From assembly GCF_015351595.1 (NCBI RefSeq), contig NZ_JADKPT010000002.1:310001-374000 (forward strand): 64,000 nt of DNA. Reading direction: 5' to 3'. The stretch is from Flavobacterium sp. LC2016-12 (GTDB taxonomy: Bacteria > Bacteroidota > Bacteroidia > Flavobacteriales > Flavobacteriaceae). The notes under the pieces are model-generated. The model saw only the letters and a list, made by a program, of their open reading frames with translations. It ran no database searches and was not told the DNA's origin. A program made the translations under genes and the position numbers. This document shows positions 36,067 to 44,894 of this stretch, piece after piece. Every line of letters starts with the position of its first letter. Position 1 is the stretch's first letter.

Positions 36067-36396
36067 AATAATTTTCAAATTTTAAATTCCAAATTCCAAT
36101 CTTTGGAGTTCACGAATTAATTAAAGGGAGCTCAAATTGCTCCTTTTTTTATTCAAAAAACTGATTAACAGCTCTCTTTCTTCTTACTTCACATTTTCTT
36201 CGCTACGAAATCTCAAAAAAACGTACCTCTAAAAAGTCATATTTTCAAAATAAAAACTTCAAAAAATGAATTTTACATAAATTACAAAATTCACAGTTAT
36301 TTGAAAGTTTAAAGAAAAATAAAGTTGTATTTTAGACCAAAAAATAAATATTTTTCATCAAAAAGTCCGTAATTCAATTTATTTAATAATTATAGT
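36067..36396. other. 330-base gene-free gap
   Basis: It contains a terminator at 36123-36148 just after the CBS gene, words of the AAATTCCAAATTCCAA type before it, and then a very AT-rich stretch leading to the ATP-grasp gene. A weak promoter-like TTG (36301) with TATTTTAG (36328-36336 region) is seen but does not match consensus well. No ORF of note. Confidence 0.55.
36123..36148 (+). terminator. Terminator after the CBS gene
   Basis: Stem AAAGGGAGC (36123-36131) with GCTCCTTTT (36139-36147), seven-base loop, ending in a T-run. A near-identical hairpin closes the following operon at 39771-39800. Confidence 0.75.
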
Positions 36397-37833
36397 ATGG
36401 CAAAATTAGCACCCAGTTTAAATCATAGTGGTTGGGATGAAATGTTCTCTAACGATGGTGTTCGGGAATCCTATAGTCAGGTTTTCAAAACTTTACAAAG
36501 TTTAAGTCATAAAAATTTAACCAACAAGCAGCAACAGGCTTCTGACTTGTTCATGAATCAGGGAATTACCTTTACCGTATATAGTGATGATGATAACGGA
36601 ATTGAACGCATATTTCCGTTTGATATTATTCCGAGGATAATTACACAAAAAGATTGGTTAGAAGTTGAATCCGGAATAAAACAGCGTTTAATGGCGCTGA
36701 ATTTATTTTTGGAAGATATTTATAATGACCAAAATATTATAAAAGATGGAATTATTCCAGCAGGATTGATCGCTTCTTGTCCACATTATATTCAGGAAGT
36801 TCAGGGAATAAAAGTGCCTCATAACATCCATGTTCACATTGCCGGAATCGATTTGATTCGCGGAGCAAAAGGTGAATTTTATGTTCTGGAAGATAATCTC
36901 CGATGCCCGAGCGGCGTAAGTTATATGTTGGAAAACCGTGAAATTACCAAACGTATTTTTCCGGATATGCTTTCGTCAAACCATGTAAGTATGGTCAGTA
37001 ATTATCCTATGATTTTTCACAGCATTTTGGTTTCGCTTTCGCCAAGAAATGTGTCTAATCCAAATGTGGTTTTAATGACGCCCGGCGTTTATAATTCGGC
37101 GTATTATGAACACACTTATTTGGCACGTCAAATGGGAATTCCCTTAGTTGAAGGAAGAGATTTGGTCGTCAATAATAATCGCGTTTATATGAAAACGACT
37201 TCTGGTTTACAGCAGGTCGATGTTATTTATCGCCGTTTAGACGATGAATATCTTGACCCTTTGGTTTTTAAACCCGACAGCGCACTTGGCGTTCCGGGTT
37301 TAATTAGTGCTTATCGACAAGGAAATGTAGCCTTGGTAAATGCTGTAGGAAATGGCGTTGCCGATGACAAAGCCATTTATGCCTACGTTCCGGATATGAT
37401 TAAATATTATTTAAATCAGGAACCGATTCTCAAAAATGTTCCAACATACAGAATGGAAAATTTAGACGAACGCGAACACGTTTTTGCCAATATGGAAACG
37501 ATGGTTATCAAAGAAACCAATCAAAGTGGCGGTTACGGAATGATTATGGGCAACAAAGCAACTCAGGAAGAAATGGACGAAGCTAAAATTGCAATTACCA
37601 AAACGCCCCGAAATTTTATTGCACAGCCTATAATCCAATTAAGTACTGTTCCGTGTTTGATTGATGGTGAACTAAAATTACGTCACGTCGATTTAAGGCC
37701 TTATGCCCTTTGCGGACCAAAAGGAATTCAAATTGTTCCCGGCGGATTAACACGAGTTGCTTTAACAGAAGGTTCCTTGGTTGTAAATTCCTCTCAAGGC
37801 GGCGGCAGTAAAGACACCTGGATTATAAAATAA
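36397..37833 (+). CDS. Circularly permuted ATP-grasp protein (COG2308 type)
   Basis: A 478-aa protein of the circularly permuted ATP-grasp group 2 family. Visible blocks: IFPFDIIPRIIT, GIKQRLMALNLFLEDIYND, FYVLEDNLRCPSGVSYMLENRE, VDVIYRRLDDEYLDP, SGGYGMIMG, and the C-terminal DLRPYALCGPK. ATP-grasp enzymes ligate carboxylates to amines or thiols. With the alpha-E and transglutaminase genes downstream it forms a known but functionally obscure trio thought to make or modify peptides. Confidence 0.88.
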   Translation: MAKLAPSLNHSGWDEMFSNDGVRESYSQVFKTLQSLSHKNLTNKQQQASDLFMNQGITFTVYSDDDNGIERIFPFDIIPRIITQKDWLEVESGIKQRLMALNLFLEDIYNDQNIIKDGIIPAGLIASCPHYIQEVQGIKVPHNIHVHIAGIDLIRGAKGEFYVLEDNLRCPSGVSYMLENREITKRIFPDMLSSNHVSMVSNYPMIFHSILVSLSPRNVSNPNVVLMTPGVYNSAYYEHTYLARQMGIPLVEGRDLVVNNNRVYMKTTSGLQQVDVIYRRLDDEYLDPLVFKPDSALGVPGLISAYRQGNVALVNAVGNGVADDKAIYAYVPDMIKYYLNQEPILKNVPTYRMENLDEREHVFANMETMVIKETNQSGGYGMIMGNKATQEEMDEAKIAITKTPRNFIAQPIIQLSTVPCLIDGELKLRHVDLRPYALCGPKGIQIVPGGLTRVALTEGSLVVNSSQGGGSKDTWIIK

Positions 37834-37865
37834 ATCATTTTTCTAACCTCAAAAAAACATTCAAA

Positions 37866-38819
37866 ATGGGAGTAAATATGCTTAGCCGGGTTGCCGACGG
37901 AATGTTTTGGCTCAACCGATACATGGAACGCACAGATGGAATGTTGCTTACTTTGAACACTTCCTATATTTTATCTTTTGATAAAGAAATTAATGATTCT
38001 CAAGGATATAAACCGCTTTTAGAATATTATACCAATTTGTCTAGAGATAAAATTCATGCGATACAATATGACTCTACTTATGTTCTGAAATACATTATTT
38101 GCGACAATCAAAATGATAATTCGGTTAAAAATTTAGTGGTGAAAGCACGCGAAAATGCACGCGGTTCTCAGGATAAAATCACCAAAGAATTGTGGGAACA
38201 TATCAATTCGATGTATCATTATATGAACTCGCCAGATCTTCCAAAAAAACTGGAAACCAATGACGCACTAAAAATTATTACCAAACTTAACAAGGATTTA
38301 CTGCTTTATAACGGAATCCTTCAGGTTACAATGCCAAGAGGTTTGGGCTGGTGTTTTTCGAGTATTGGCAAACATATCGAAAGATGTTTACAAACTATTT
38401 CGATGACGCAGGCTTACTTTGATCCTATTAATTATAATCTTGAAGGTGAAGAAGATTTAATGTATTGGCGCCGTTTATTGCTGTCTCTGTCCGGATATGA
38501 ATTATATCTCAAAAGTTACAGCAACATTTCGCACAATCGAAAAGTAGTGCATCAGGTTATTTTTAATATGGATTTTGCGCATTCTGTAATTTATACTTTA
38601 GACTTTATAAACACCTATCTAAACTGTCTTTTCAAAGACAATGATCTGAGTGAAGCGCGAACTTTGATGAACCAGTTTGGTCGATTGAAAAGTTATGTTG
38701 CTTATACAGATTATCAACATTTGACTAATCAGGAATTGGAAGAAGTCTTGCGAAATACCAAAAATCAATTGATTCAGTTTTCCACAGATTTTTCAAAATT
38801 ATTCTTTTCTTATACCTAA
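37866..38819 (+). CDS. Alpha-E domain protein (COG2307 type)
   Basis: A 317-aa all-helical protein beginning with the family signature MLSRVADGMFWLNRYMERTDGM, with a later GWCFSSIGKHIERCLQT that carries paired conserved residues. Alpha-E proteins always accompany COG2308 ATP-grasp genes and have an unassigned, possibly catalytic, role. It lies 32 bases after the ATP-grasp gene and 4 before the transglutaminase gene, so all three are co-transcribed. Confidence 0.88.
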   Translation: MGVNMLSRVADGMFWLNRYMERTDGMLLTLNTSYILSFDKEINDSQGYKPLLEYYTNLSRDKIHAIQYDSTYVLKYIICDNQNDNSVKNLVVKARENARGSQDKITKELWEHINSMYHYMNSPDLPKKLETNDALKIITKLNKDLLLYNGILQVTMPRGLGWCFSSIGKHIERCLQTISMTQAYFDPINYNLEGEEDLMYWRRLLLSLSGYELYLKSYSNISHNRKVVHQVIFNMDFAHSVIYTLDFINTYLNCLFKDNDLSEARTLMNQFGRLKSYVAYTDYQHLTNQELEEVLRNTKNQLIQFSTDFSKLFFSYT

Positions 38820-38823
38820 AAAT

Positions 38824-39771
38824 ATGGCGGTTTTCAAAATAGTTCACCTTACAAAATATCAATATAATCATCCCATAAAAGAAAGTATTAATGAAATCCG
38901 GTTATTTCCACATCATTTTGAAAATCAGGAAGTATTACAATATCAGCTTTTAATTACACACAATCCTGATGTTGATATTTCTGAAGATTATTATGGAAAT
39001 CGCGTTGGAAATTTCAATGTTTTGGGTGTTCATACTGAAATGACAATCGAATCCCGAATGTTAGTTCGGGTGAATCATTCTCTTAGAATTCCGGAGATTG
39101 ATGCCACTTCCGTGGAAGATATTCAGGATGAAAAAGAAAAGAGCATTCTGTTATTGCGCCTTTGTTATCTGGATGATATTCAGAAACAAAATGAAATTGA
39201 AGCTATATTGAAAAAAATCAAAATTGAAGACAAGTCCATAATTGAAATTGCGCAACAATGTAATGCTTACGTTTATGATAATTTCATTTATACCAAAGGA
39301 ATCACAAATATTGAAACTACTGTTGACGAAATTTTGACTTTAAAAAAAGGGGTTTGTCAGGATTTTGCTCATATTTTATTACAGCTTTTACGTACTGCGG
39401 GAATTCCGTCAAGATATGTCAGCGGCTATATTTGTCCCAATGAAAGCGGTCTTCGAGGCGAAGGCGCAACACATGCATGGGTAGAAATTTACACTCCAAA
39501 ACAAGGTTGGTTAGGTCTGGATCCGACGAATAATATCTGGACTATGGACAATCATGTTCGGCTTTCAGTGGGAAGAAATTTTAGCGATTGTACACCTATA
39601 AAAGGAACTTTTAAGGGATTAGCGAGACAGACACTTTCTGTCTGTGTTTCGATTGGTTATGAAGATGGAAGGCAATTCGAAGAAATCAATGACGTCAAAC
39701 TTCAGGAAGTTTCATCGCGCGTTCAGGAGCAACTTGATTATATGGATCATTTGCAGCAACAGCAACAATAA
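38824..39771 (+). CDS. Transglutaminase-like cysteine peptidase
   Basis: A 315-aa protein with an N-terminal beta region (Bact_transglu_N-like, HLTKYQYNHPIKESINEIRLFP) and a transglutaminase core: Cys in KGVCQDFAHILLQLLR, His in GATHAWVEIYTP, Asp in LGLDPTNN. The triad is complete. It is cytosolic (no signal). Within the COG2307/2308 trio it probably cleaves or transfers the peptide bond the ATP-grasp enzyme makes. It ends in a Gln-rich tail (LQQQQQ). Confidence 0.9.
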   Translation: MAVFKIVHLTKYQYNHPIKESINEIRLFPHHFENQEVLQYQLLITHNPDVDISEDYYGNRVGNFNVLGVHTEMTIESRMLVRVNHSLRIPEIDATSVEDIQDEKEKSILLLRLCYLDDIQKQNEIEAILKKIKIEDKSIIEIAQQCNAYVYDNFIYTKGITNIETTVDEILTLKKGVCQDFAHILLQLLRTAGIPSRYVSGYICPNESGLRGEGATHAWVEIYTPKQGWLGLDPTNNIWTMDNHVRLSVGRNFSDCTPIKGTFKGLARQTLSVCVSIGYEDGRQFEEINDVKLQEVSSRVQEQLDYMDHLQQQQQ

Positions 39772-39800
39772 AAAAGGGAGCTAATTAAAGCTCCCTTTTT
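39771..39800. terminator. Bidirectional terminator between converging operons
   Basis: Perfect 12-bp stem: left 39771-39782, loop AATTAA, right 39789-39800, with A-run before and T-run after. It closes the transglutaminase operon (+) and the EnvC-like gene (-, stop 39801). Confidence 0.88.
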
Positions 39801-41054
39801 TTATCTGTTTTGCAACCATCCTTCCGGATTATTATTTGATGTATTTTGAAGAATCAAAAACTTAATTACTGTTTTACCGGTATCACCGCTGGTTCTTACT
39901 TTTCCAATACTTTGTTTGATACTTACTTTATCCCCTTTTTCTACAAATACCTGACTTAAGTTTTGATAAACAGTGAAATAATCTCCATGCTGAATCATAA
40001 CTGCTCTGTTGATTGGAGATAAAACAATAACACTTGAAACTGTACCTTCAAAAACGGCACGTGCTGTTGCACCTTGCTCTGTCGTAATCTCAACTCCGGA
40101 ATTGTGAACTGTAATTGATGGATGAAGTGGGTGTGGCTGATCGCCATATCCTAATGAAATAAATCCTTTTTCCACCGGCCAGGGCAATTTTCCTCGGTTG
40201 GCTTTAAAATCAGCTGCCAGAATCTTTCCTTCTGGTGTTAAAGCAATTTTAGAAGAGGAAACCGGAGCAGTAGATGCTGCCGATCCCGGATTATCTTTTG
40301 CTCTTTCCGCAGCAGCTTTTCTATTTGCCTCAGCAATGGCTTCACGAATCAAGCGGTCGATTTGTCTGTCGATTCTTTTTGCTTCTGCCTGTTTAGCTCT
40401 GGTGTCTGCTATAATTTTATTTTTATCTTTTTTGATTGAATTAACCAATTTTTGCTGCTCTTTCTTTTCAATTTCCAAGCTTTGCTTTTCCTTTTGATTT
40501 TCTGCAATAATTTTTTTCTTAACCTGTCTTTGTCCATCCAATTTAGCATTGAAATCGACTAATTGAGCCGTTTTTGATTGAATTTCTAAACCTTGGTTTT
40601 TTCTAAAATTCGTATATTGTTTTAAATATTGTGCTCTTTTATAAGCCTGCAAAAAGCTTTCAGAAGACAAAATGAACATCGCTCTACTTTGCTCTGAACG
40701 GCTTTTATATGATTTCAGGATCATTTTAGCATAATCTTCTTTCAAAACCTTCAATTCTTTTTTTAGCTTATTAACCTGAACCTGATTAATATACATATCA
40801 TTGCTGAGAAGTCTCTCCTGCTTTGCGGTAGTATTGATTAGCTTTTCTTTCAGTTTAATTTTATTCGCCTGAATTAAAAAGACATTTACAGCCGATTTCT
40901 CTTTTTTCTTTACAGACTGCAGCATTTTTTCATTGTCTCTAATTTCCTGCTGAATCTGGGCTTTACGCTGCTCCAGTTTTTCTTGTTGCGAATCCTGCGC
41001 CCACATAAAAGTTGTGGCACAAATAAAAATTAGGCTGAGGAGAAATTTTGGCAT
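39801..41054 (-). CDS. EnvC-like murein hydrolase activator (LytM/M23 domain)
   Basis: A 417-aa exported protein with the start set at the ATG at 41054; a TTG at 41075 would add seven charged residues before the signal peptide. After the signal (about 1-20) come long coiled coils (about 20-250) and a LytM/M23 domain (about 295-417). The usual zinc motif H-x-x-x-D and H-x-H are not intact (HNSGVEI, VMIQHGDYFTVYQN), so it probably activates amidases, as EnvC does, instead of cutting peptidoglycan. Confidence 0.86.
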   Translation of the reverse strand: MPKFLLSLIFICATTFMWAQDSQQEKLEQRKAQIQQEIRDNEKMLQSVKKKEKSAVNVFLIQANKIKLKEKLINTTAKQERLLSNDMYINQVQVNKLKKELKVLKEDYAKMILKSYKSRSEQSRAMFILSSESFLQAYKRAQYLKQYTNFRKNQGLEIQSKTAQLVDFNAKLDGQRQVKKKIIAENQKEKQSLEIEKKEQQKLVNSIKKDKNKIIADTRAKQAEAKRIDRQIDRLIREAIAEANRKAAAERAKDNPGSAASTAPVSSSKIALTPEGKILAADFKANRGKLPWPVEKGFISLGYGDQPHPLHPSITVHNSGVEITTEQGATARAVFEGTVSSVIVLSPINRAVMIQHGDYFTVYQNLSQVFVEKGDKVSIKQSIGKVRTSGDTGKTVIKFLILQNTSNNNPEGWLQNR

Positions 41055-41077
41055 GTTTCTTTTTTCTTTTTGCAAAT

Positions 41078-41857
41078 TTAATTAATTATAACTTTTTTAT
41101 ACCCACTTGGAACACTATATGGAAAAGAAAGTTCTTCATTAAACGTAATATTATTATATTCTAAATTAATATCCGTCTTCCCTTTTGGCTGAACGGCATT
41201 AATTTCGATTTTTGTTGGGAGTATACCCTGATCAAAAGTTTTACTATCAGAATATTTTATTGATAAAATTCTATTTTCTGTTGGTTGCGAAATCTCTTCT
41301 TTTTGAATCAGATATTTTTCAGAGTCTAAATAAAATGTCTTCTTTATTTTGGCTTCCTTTTCATCTTCTAATTTAAAAAGATTTTCTACAATTGTTTGTG
41401 TATATTTTCCTTTTCTTAAATCATCCAAAGCTTCTCCAACTAATAAATTTTGAACTTTGCTATAATCTAATTCCGTTCCCAGCCATTTGCTTAAACTTGT
41501 AAAATCACCTTCATAATAAGTCCCTTTTATTTTTTCATAGTAACTTACTGAATTTGGCGTAATCAATGCTTTTGCCATTGTAATTCCAAGAAAACGAACA
41601 CTTACTAAAATTTGCTTGTCTTTTTCAATTTTAATATCTGCGCTTACATTCTGACTTTGTTTTTCATCTTCATATTTCGCGCTTGCTCTAATATTTAATG
41701 TTTTGAAATCTAATTTATTGTCGTAATGTTTTGCTATTGCCTTTCGATCCTCTTTTGGCGCTTCAACAGCTTTGTCTGTGTTTTGTACTGCGACAGCTTT
41801 CGATTTACATGAAATCACAAAAACCGACAGTAGTACTAATGCTATATATTTTTTCAT
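41078..41857 (-). CDS. DUF4292-type lipoprotein
   Basis: A 259-aa lipoprotein with lipobox VISCKS (Cys at about 17). The rest is a beta-rich LolA/LppX-like fold (NIRASAKYEDEKQSQNVSADIKI, then KQILVSVRFLGITMAKALITP). It lies three bases after the TPR gene and 23 before the EnvC-like gene, in a conserved Bacteroidota order. It may handle hydrophobic cargo at the outer membrane, by fold only. Confidence 0.8.
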   Translation of the reverse strand: MKKYIALVLLSVFVISCKSKAVAVQNTDKAVEAPKEDRKAIAKHYDNKLDFKTLNIRASAKYEDEKQSQNVSADIKIEKDKQILVSVRFLGITMAKALITPNSVSYYEKIKGTYYEGDFTSLSKWLGTELDYSKVQNLLVGEALDDLRKGKYTQTIVENLFKLEDEKEAKIKKTFYLDSEKYLIQKEEISQPTENRILSIKYSDSKTFDQGILPTKIEINAVQPKGKTDINLEYNNITFNEELSFPYSVPSGYKKVIIN

Positions 41858-41860
41858 TTT

Positions 41861-43213
41861 TTACTTTTTTTGTTTTAATAACTCATTTGCTTTCAAAAAG
41901 TATTCCTCTTTTTTCTTAGCGTCTCCTAACCCATTATATGCCTCTCCAAGCTGAATATTAAAATTTCCCTCAAGTGTTTTATCATCGACCACATAATCGA
42001 GTCCCATTTCTAAAACGGTTTTTGCATTCTTAAATTGTTGTAACTTATTGCTTCCCAAGCCTGCGTAATAGTAAAATTGAGGCTGGCTCGGATACACTTC
42101 AATCATAGTCATCGCTCTTTTTGTCATAGGTTCAAACTGTTTTGCCTGAGTGTATGCTTCGAGCAAAAGCAAATTGGTTTCACGATCTGTATCTGAATTG
42201 GCCTTTAAATGTTTTTCGTAATATTTAATTGCATTTTCATACTGACCTTTACTATGATAAAATTTACCAACTTCTTTTGCAACATCCACATTCGCATCGT
42301 TGTCGAAGTAGGCAATCGCTTTCTCTAAGTCAGGAGCATACTGCGGATTTTTATTCACATAAATCAAAAACTCATTTAATGTACGATGCTTTATTTTTGA
42401 ATCAATTTTTGAACTTGATAAAATTACATTCATCGACTTAATTGCCTGATCCGCTTTATTAGAATCCAAATATCCTTTGAACAAACTCACCTGAGCCCAT
42501 TCAGAATTCGGAATTTCTTTCGCCAACTGTTTTGCAACATCCAAAGCTTTATCTGTTTCCTCGTTTTTTGAATATAAAAAAATCAGGTCAACATAGTTTG
42601 ATTCTTCTTTCGGATTTTGTTTAATCTGGGTAACTAAATTTTCAATCTCAGAATTTTGATATTTCCCCTGTGATAAAATCTGCAATTTATATCTTTCACG
42701 ATCATCCGATTTTCCGAACTTATCGTTCATCTCATTGATTGTCGCAAGCGCTTTGTCGTACTGATTCGTTAACATGTACAGCGAAATCAAATCATCTTTG
42801 TACTCCTCGTCAAACGGAATAATTTTCTGAATCGTTTCGATTGCCAAAGGGTAGTTCTTGGTTTCATAACTTACATCATAAATTCCAAGCCAATACCATT
42901 TATTTTTCGGATCTAGCTGTGTTGCTTTTTCAAATGAACTTTGAGCACTACTATATTGTTTCAGGAAAAAATAATTTTTTCCCAATTCAAAGTAAGCTAC
43001 TGCATCATTAGGTTTTAGTTTAATACATTTTTCTAATGATACGATGGCTTTATCATAATTTTCAATTCCTTTTTGTTTTAATGATTCATAAAAAGAGTCT
43101 TGATATTCATCGGTTGCCATAGCAATATCTTCCGGTTCAGTCTGAGCTAAAACCGACATTGAATTGCCAAGCAAAACGAAAAATAAAATTACAAAAAACC
43201 CTCTTTTCATCAT
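41861..43213 (-). CDS. Exported TPR-repeat protein
   Basis: A 450-aa protein with a signal peptide (about 1-23) and about nine TPR units: clear ones at AVAYFELGKNYFFLKQYSSAQSSF, KFYHSKGQYENAIKYYEKHLKAN and FNIQLGEAYNGLGDAKKKEEYF. It is first in the DUF4292/EnvC-like unit and probably a periplasmic scaffold. No enzymatic domain is seen. Confidence 0.85.
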   Translation of the reverse strand: MMKRGFFVILFFVLLGNSMSVLAQTEPEDIAMATDEYQDSFYESLKQKGIENYDKAIVSLEKCIKLKPNDAVAYFELGKNYFFLKQYSSAQSSFEKATQLDPKNKWYWLGIYDVSYETKNYPLAIETIQKIIPFDEEYKDDLISLYMLTNQYDKALATINEMNDKFGKSDDRERYKLQILSQGKYQNSEIENLVTQIKQNPKEESNYVDLIFLYSKNEETDKALDVAKQLAKEIPNSEWAQVSLFKGYLDSNKADQAIKSMNVILSSSKIDSKIKHRTLNEFLIYVNKNPQYAPDLEKAIAYFDNDANVDVAKEVGKFYHSKGQYENAIKYYEKHLKANSDTDRETNLLLLEAYTQAKQFEPMTKRAMTMIEVYPSQPQFYYYAGLGSNKLQQFKNAKTVLEMGLDYVVDDKTLEGNFNIQLGEAYNGLGDAKKKEEYFLKANELLKQKK

Positions 43214-43239
43214 TTACATAATTTTATTTTAAACTTTTA

Positions 43240-44256
43240 TTATTCCAAAACAGAATAATCTCCAATGCTGATACTTGAAAATTTACCATCATAACTAACA
43301 TGGTTCCCAATCATCGCATTGTCTAAGTTAGCATTTTTTATTTGAGAAAATGTCTGAACTAAACTGTTTTTTATAACACTATCCGTTACATGACATCCTT
43401 TTCCTAAAGATACGTTTGGTCCTACTGTTGTGTTTTTCAACACTACATTTTCACCAATATAACAAGGAGGAATAATTGTCGAATTTTCTAATGTCACATC
43501 ATAGTCTACTAAATGTTCTCCGTCATTATGCAAAAATCCAAGCATTCTTGAATTAGTTTCAACGGTAACATCTTTATTTCCGCAGTCCATCCATTCGTCA
43601 ACGCTTCCTGTTTTGAAAACTTTTCCGTTAGCCATCATGGCTTTAATACCATCATTGATTTGATATTCTCCACCATTCTGAATATTATTATCCAAAACGC
43701 CCTGAAGTTCTTTTTTCAAATCACCAACTTCTTTAAAATAATAGATTCCGATAACAGCTAAATCACTCACGAATTCTTTTGGTTTTTCAACCAATTCTAT
43801 AATTTCATTATTAGCATTTAATTTTACAACACCAAATGCTTCTGGCTGATCTACTTGTTTTACCCAAATTACCGAATCCGCAGAAGGATCTAGCTCAAAA
43901 TCGGCTCTGATCAAAGTATCTGCATAAGCAATAACTGCAGGACCAGATAGTGATTCTTTTGCACACATAATCGCGTGACCTGTTCCCAATGGCAAATCCT
44001 GACGATAGATCGATGCTTTTGCACCTAAACCTTTTGCCAAATCTTGTAAACTTGCAACAACATCATCTCCAAAAAAAGCTTCATCACCCAAAATAAAAGC
44101 AACTTCCTCAATAGGCTGTTTTAAGATTTTAGCAATGTCTTCGACTAAACGATGCACGATTGATTTTCCTGCAACAGGAATTAATGGTTTAGGAACAGTT
44201 AAAGTATGTGGTCTAAGTCTCGAGCCACGGCCCGCCATTGGAACTATTATTTTCAT
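43240..44256 (-). CDS. Sugar-phosphate nucleotidyltransferase
   Basis: A 338-aa two-domain enzyme: N-terminal nucleotidyltransferase with GRGSRLRPHTLTVPKPLIPVAGK (substrate-binding Arg and Lys) and LPLGTGHAIMCAKE, and a C-terminal left-handed beta-helix (IPPCYIGENVVLKNTTVGPNVSLGKGC). It makes NDP-sugars such as dTDP- or UDP-glucose. The exact sugar is unknown. It lies 26 bases upstream of the TPR gene on the same strand. Confidence 0.88.
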   Translation of the reverse strand: MKIIVPMAGRGSRLRPHTLTVPKPLIPVAGKSIVHRLVEDIAKILKQPIEEVAFILGDEAFFGDDVVASLQDLAKGLGAKASIYRQDLPLGTGHAIMCAKESLSGPAVIAYADTLIRADFELDPSADSVIWVKQVDQPEAFGVVKLNANNEIIELVEKPKEFVSDLAVIGIYYFKEVGDLKKELQGVLDNNIQNGGEYQINDGIKAMMANGKVFKTGSVDEWMDCGNKDVTVETNSRMLGFLHNDGEHLVDYDVTLENSTIIPPCYIGENVVLKNTTVGPNVSLGKGCHVTDSVIKNSLVQTFSQIKNANLDNAMIGNHVSYDGKFSSISIGDYSVLE

Positions 44257-44316
44257 TTTTGTATTTATTTTTTATGGGAAGATTAAAAAAATCTTCTTGA
44301 GTTGGTTCTTGTTTTA

Positions 44317-44364
44317 CCGCAATGTTCGCAATCCCGATAGCTATCGGGATACGCACTGTTCGCA
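44317..44364. repeat. 20-bp palindrome flanked by 12-bp direct repeats
   Basis: Bases 44331-44350 are a perfect 20-bp palindrome with half-site ATCCCGATAG. It is flanked by GCAATGTTCGCA (44319-44330) and GCACTGTTCGCA (44353-44364), which match at 11 of 12. It lies in the gap between the dUTPase and nucleotidyltransferase genes. An 18-bp form occurs at 22742-22759. Confidence 0.8.
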
Positions 44365-44430
44365 ATGCTTAATCATTTCATTTTTGAGATCGCAAAGTCG
44401 AAAACTAATTACTGAAACTGCAACTGAAAA

Positions 44431-44865
44431 CTATTTCACACCAGTACTTCCAAATCCGCCTTCGCCTCTTGAAGTTTCTGATAATTCTTCAACTTCAATC
44501 CATTCGGCTCTTTCGTGTTTCGCGATTATTAATTGAGCAATTCGTTCACCGTTTTCGATTACGAATTCTTCATTTGATAAATTTACTAAAATTACCCCTA
44601 TTTCGCCTCTGTAATCGGCATCAACGGTTCCGGGTGAATTCAAAACGGTTACTCCTTTTTTGGCCGCCAATCCACTTCTTGGTCTAACCTGAGCTTCGTA
44701 TCCTATTGGTAATTCAATAAAAAGACCCGTTTTTACAATAGTTCTTTCTAAAGGTTTAAGCGTAATTGATTCCGTTAAATTAGCACGTAAATCCATTCCT
44801 GCCGAAGCAATTGTTTCGTAGTTTGGTAAGTCGTGCTGTGATTTATTGATAATTTGTATTTTCAT
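44431..44865 (-). CDS. dut: dUTP pyrophosphatase
   Basis: A 144-aa trimeric-type dUTPase with all five motifs: [32 protein letters not shown] (catalytic Asp), [11 protein letters not shown], and the C-terminal [10 protein letters not shown] arm. It hydrolyses dUTP to dUMP. Preceded 29 bases upstream by the flippase gene on the same strand, so probably co-transcribed. Confidence 0.95.
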   Translation of the reverse strand: MKIQIINKSQHDLPNYETIASAGMDLRANLTESITLKPLERTIVKTGLFIELPIGYEAQVRPRSGLAAKKGVTVLNSPGTVDADYRGEIGVILVNLSNEEFVIENGERIAQLIIAKHERAEWIEVEELSETSRGEGGFGSTGVK

Positions 44866-44894
44866 TTTTTATTTTAAAAGATTAAAAAGTAATA

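Noticed and set aside
39801..41054. Active M23 endopeptidase
   Set aside because: The zinc-binding His/Asp pattern expected in M23 peptidases is not intact, so an activator role like EnvC is favoured.
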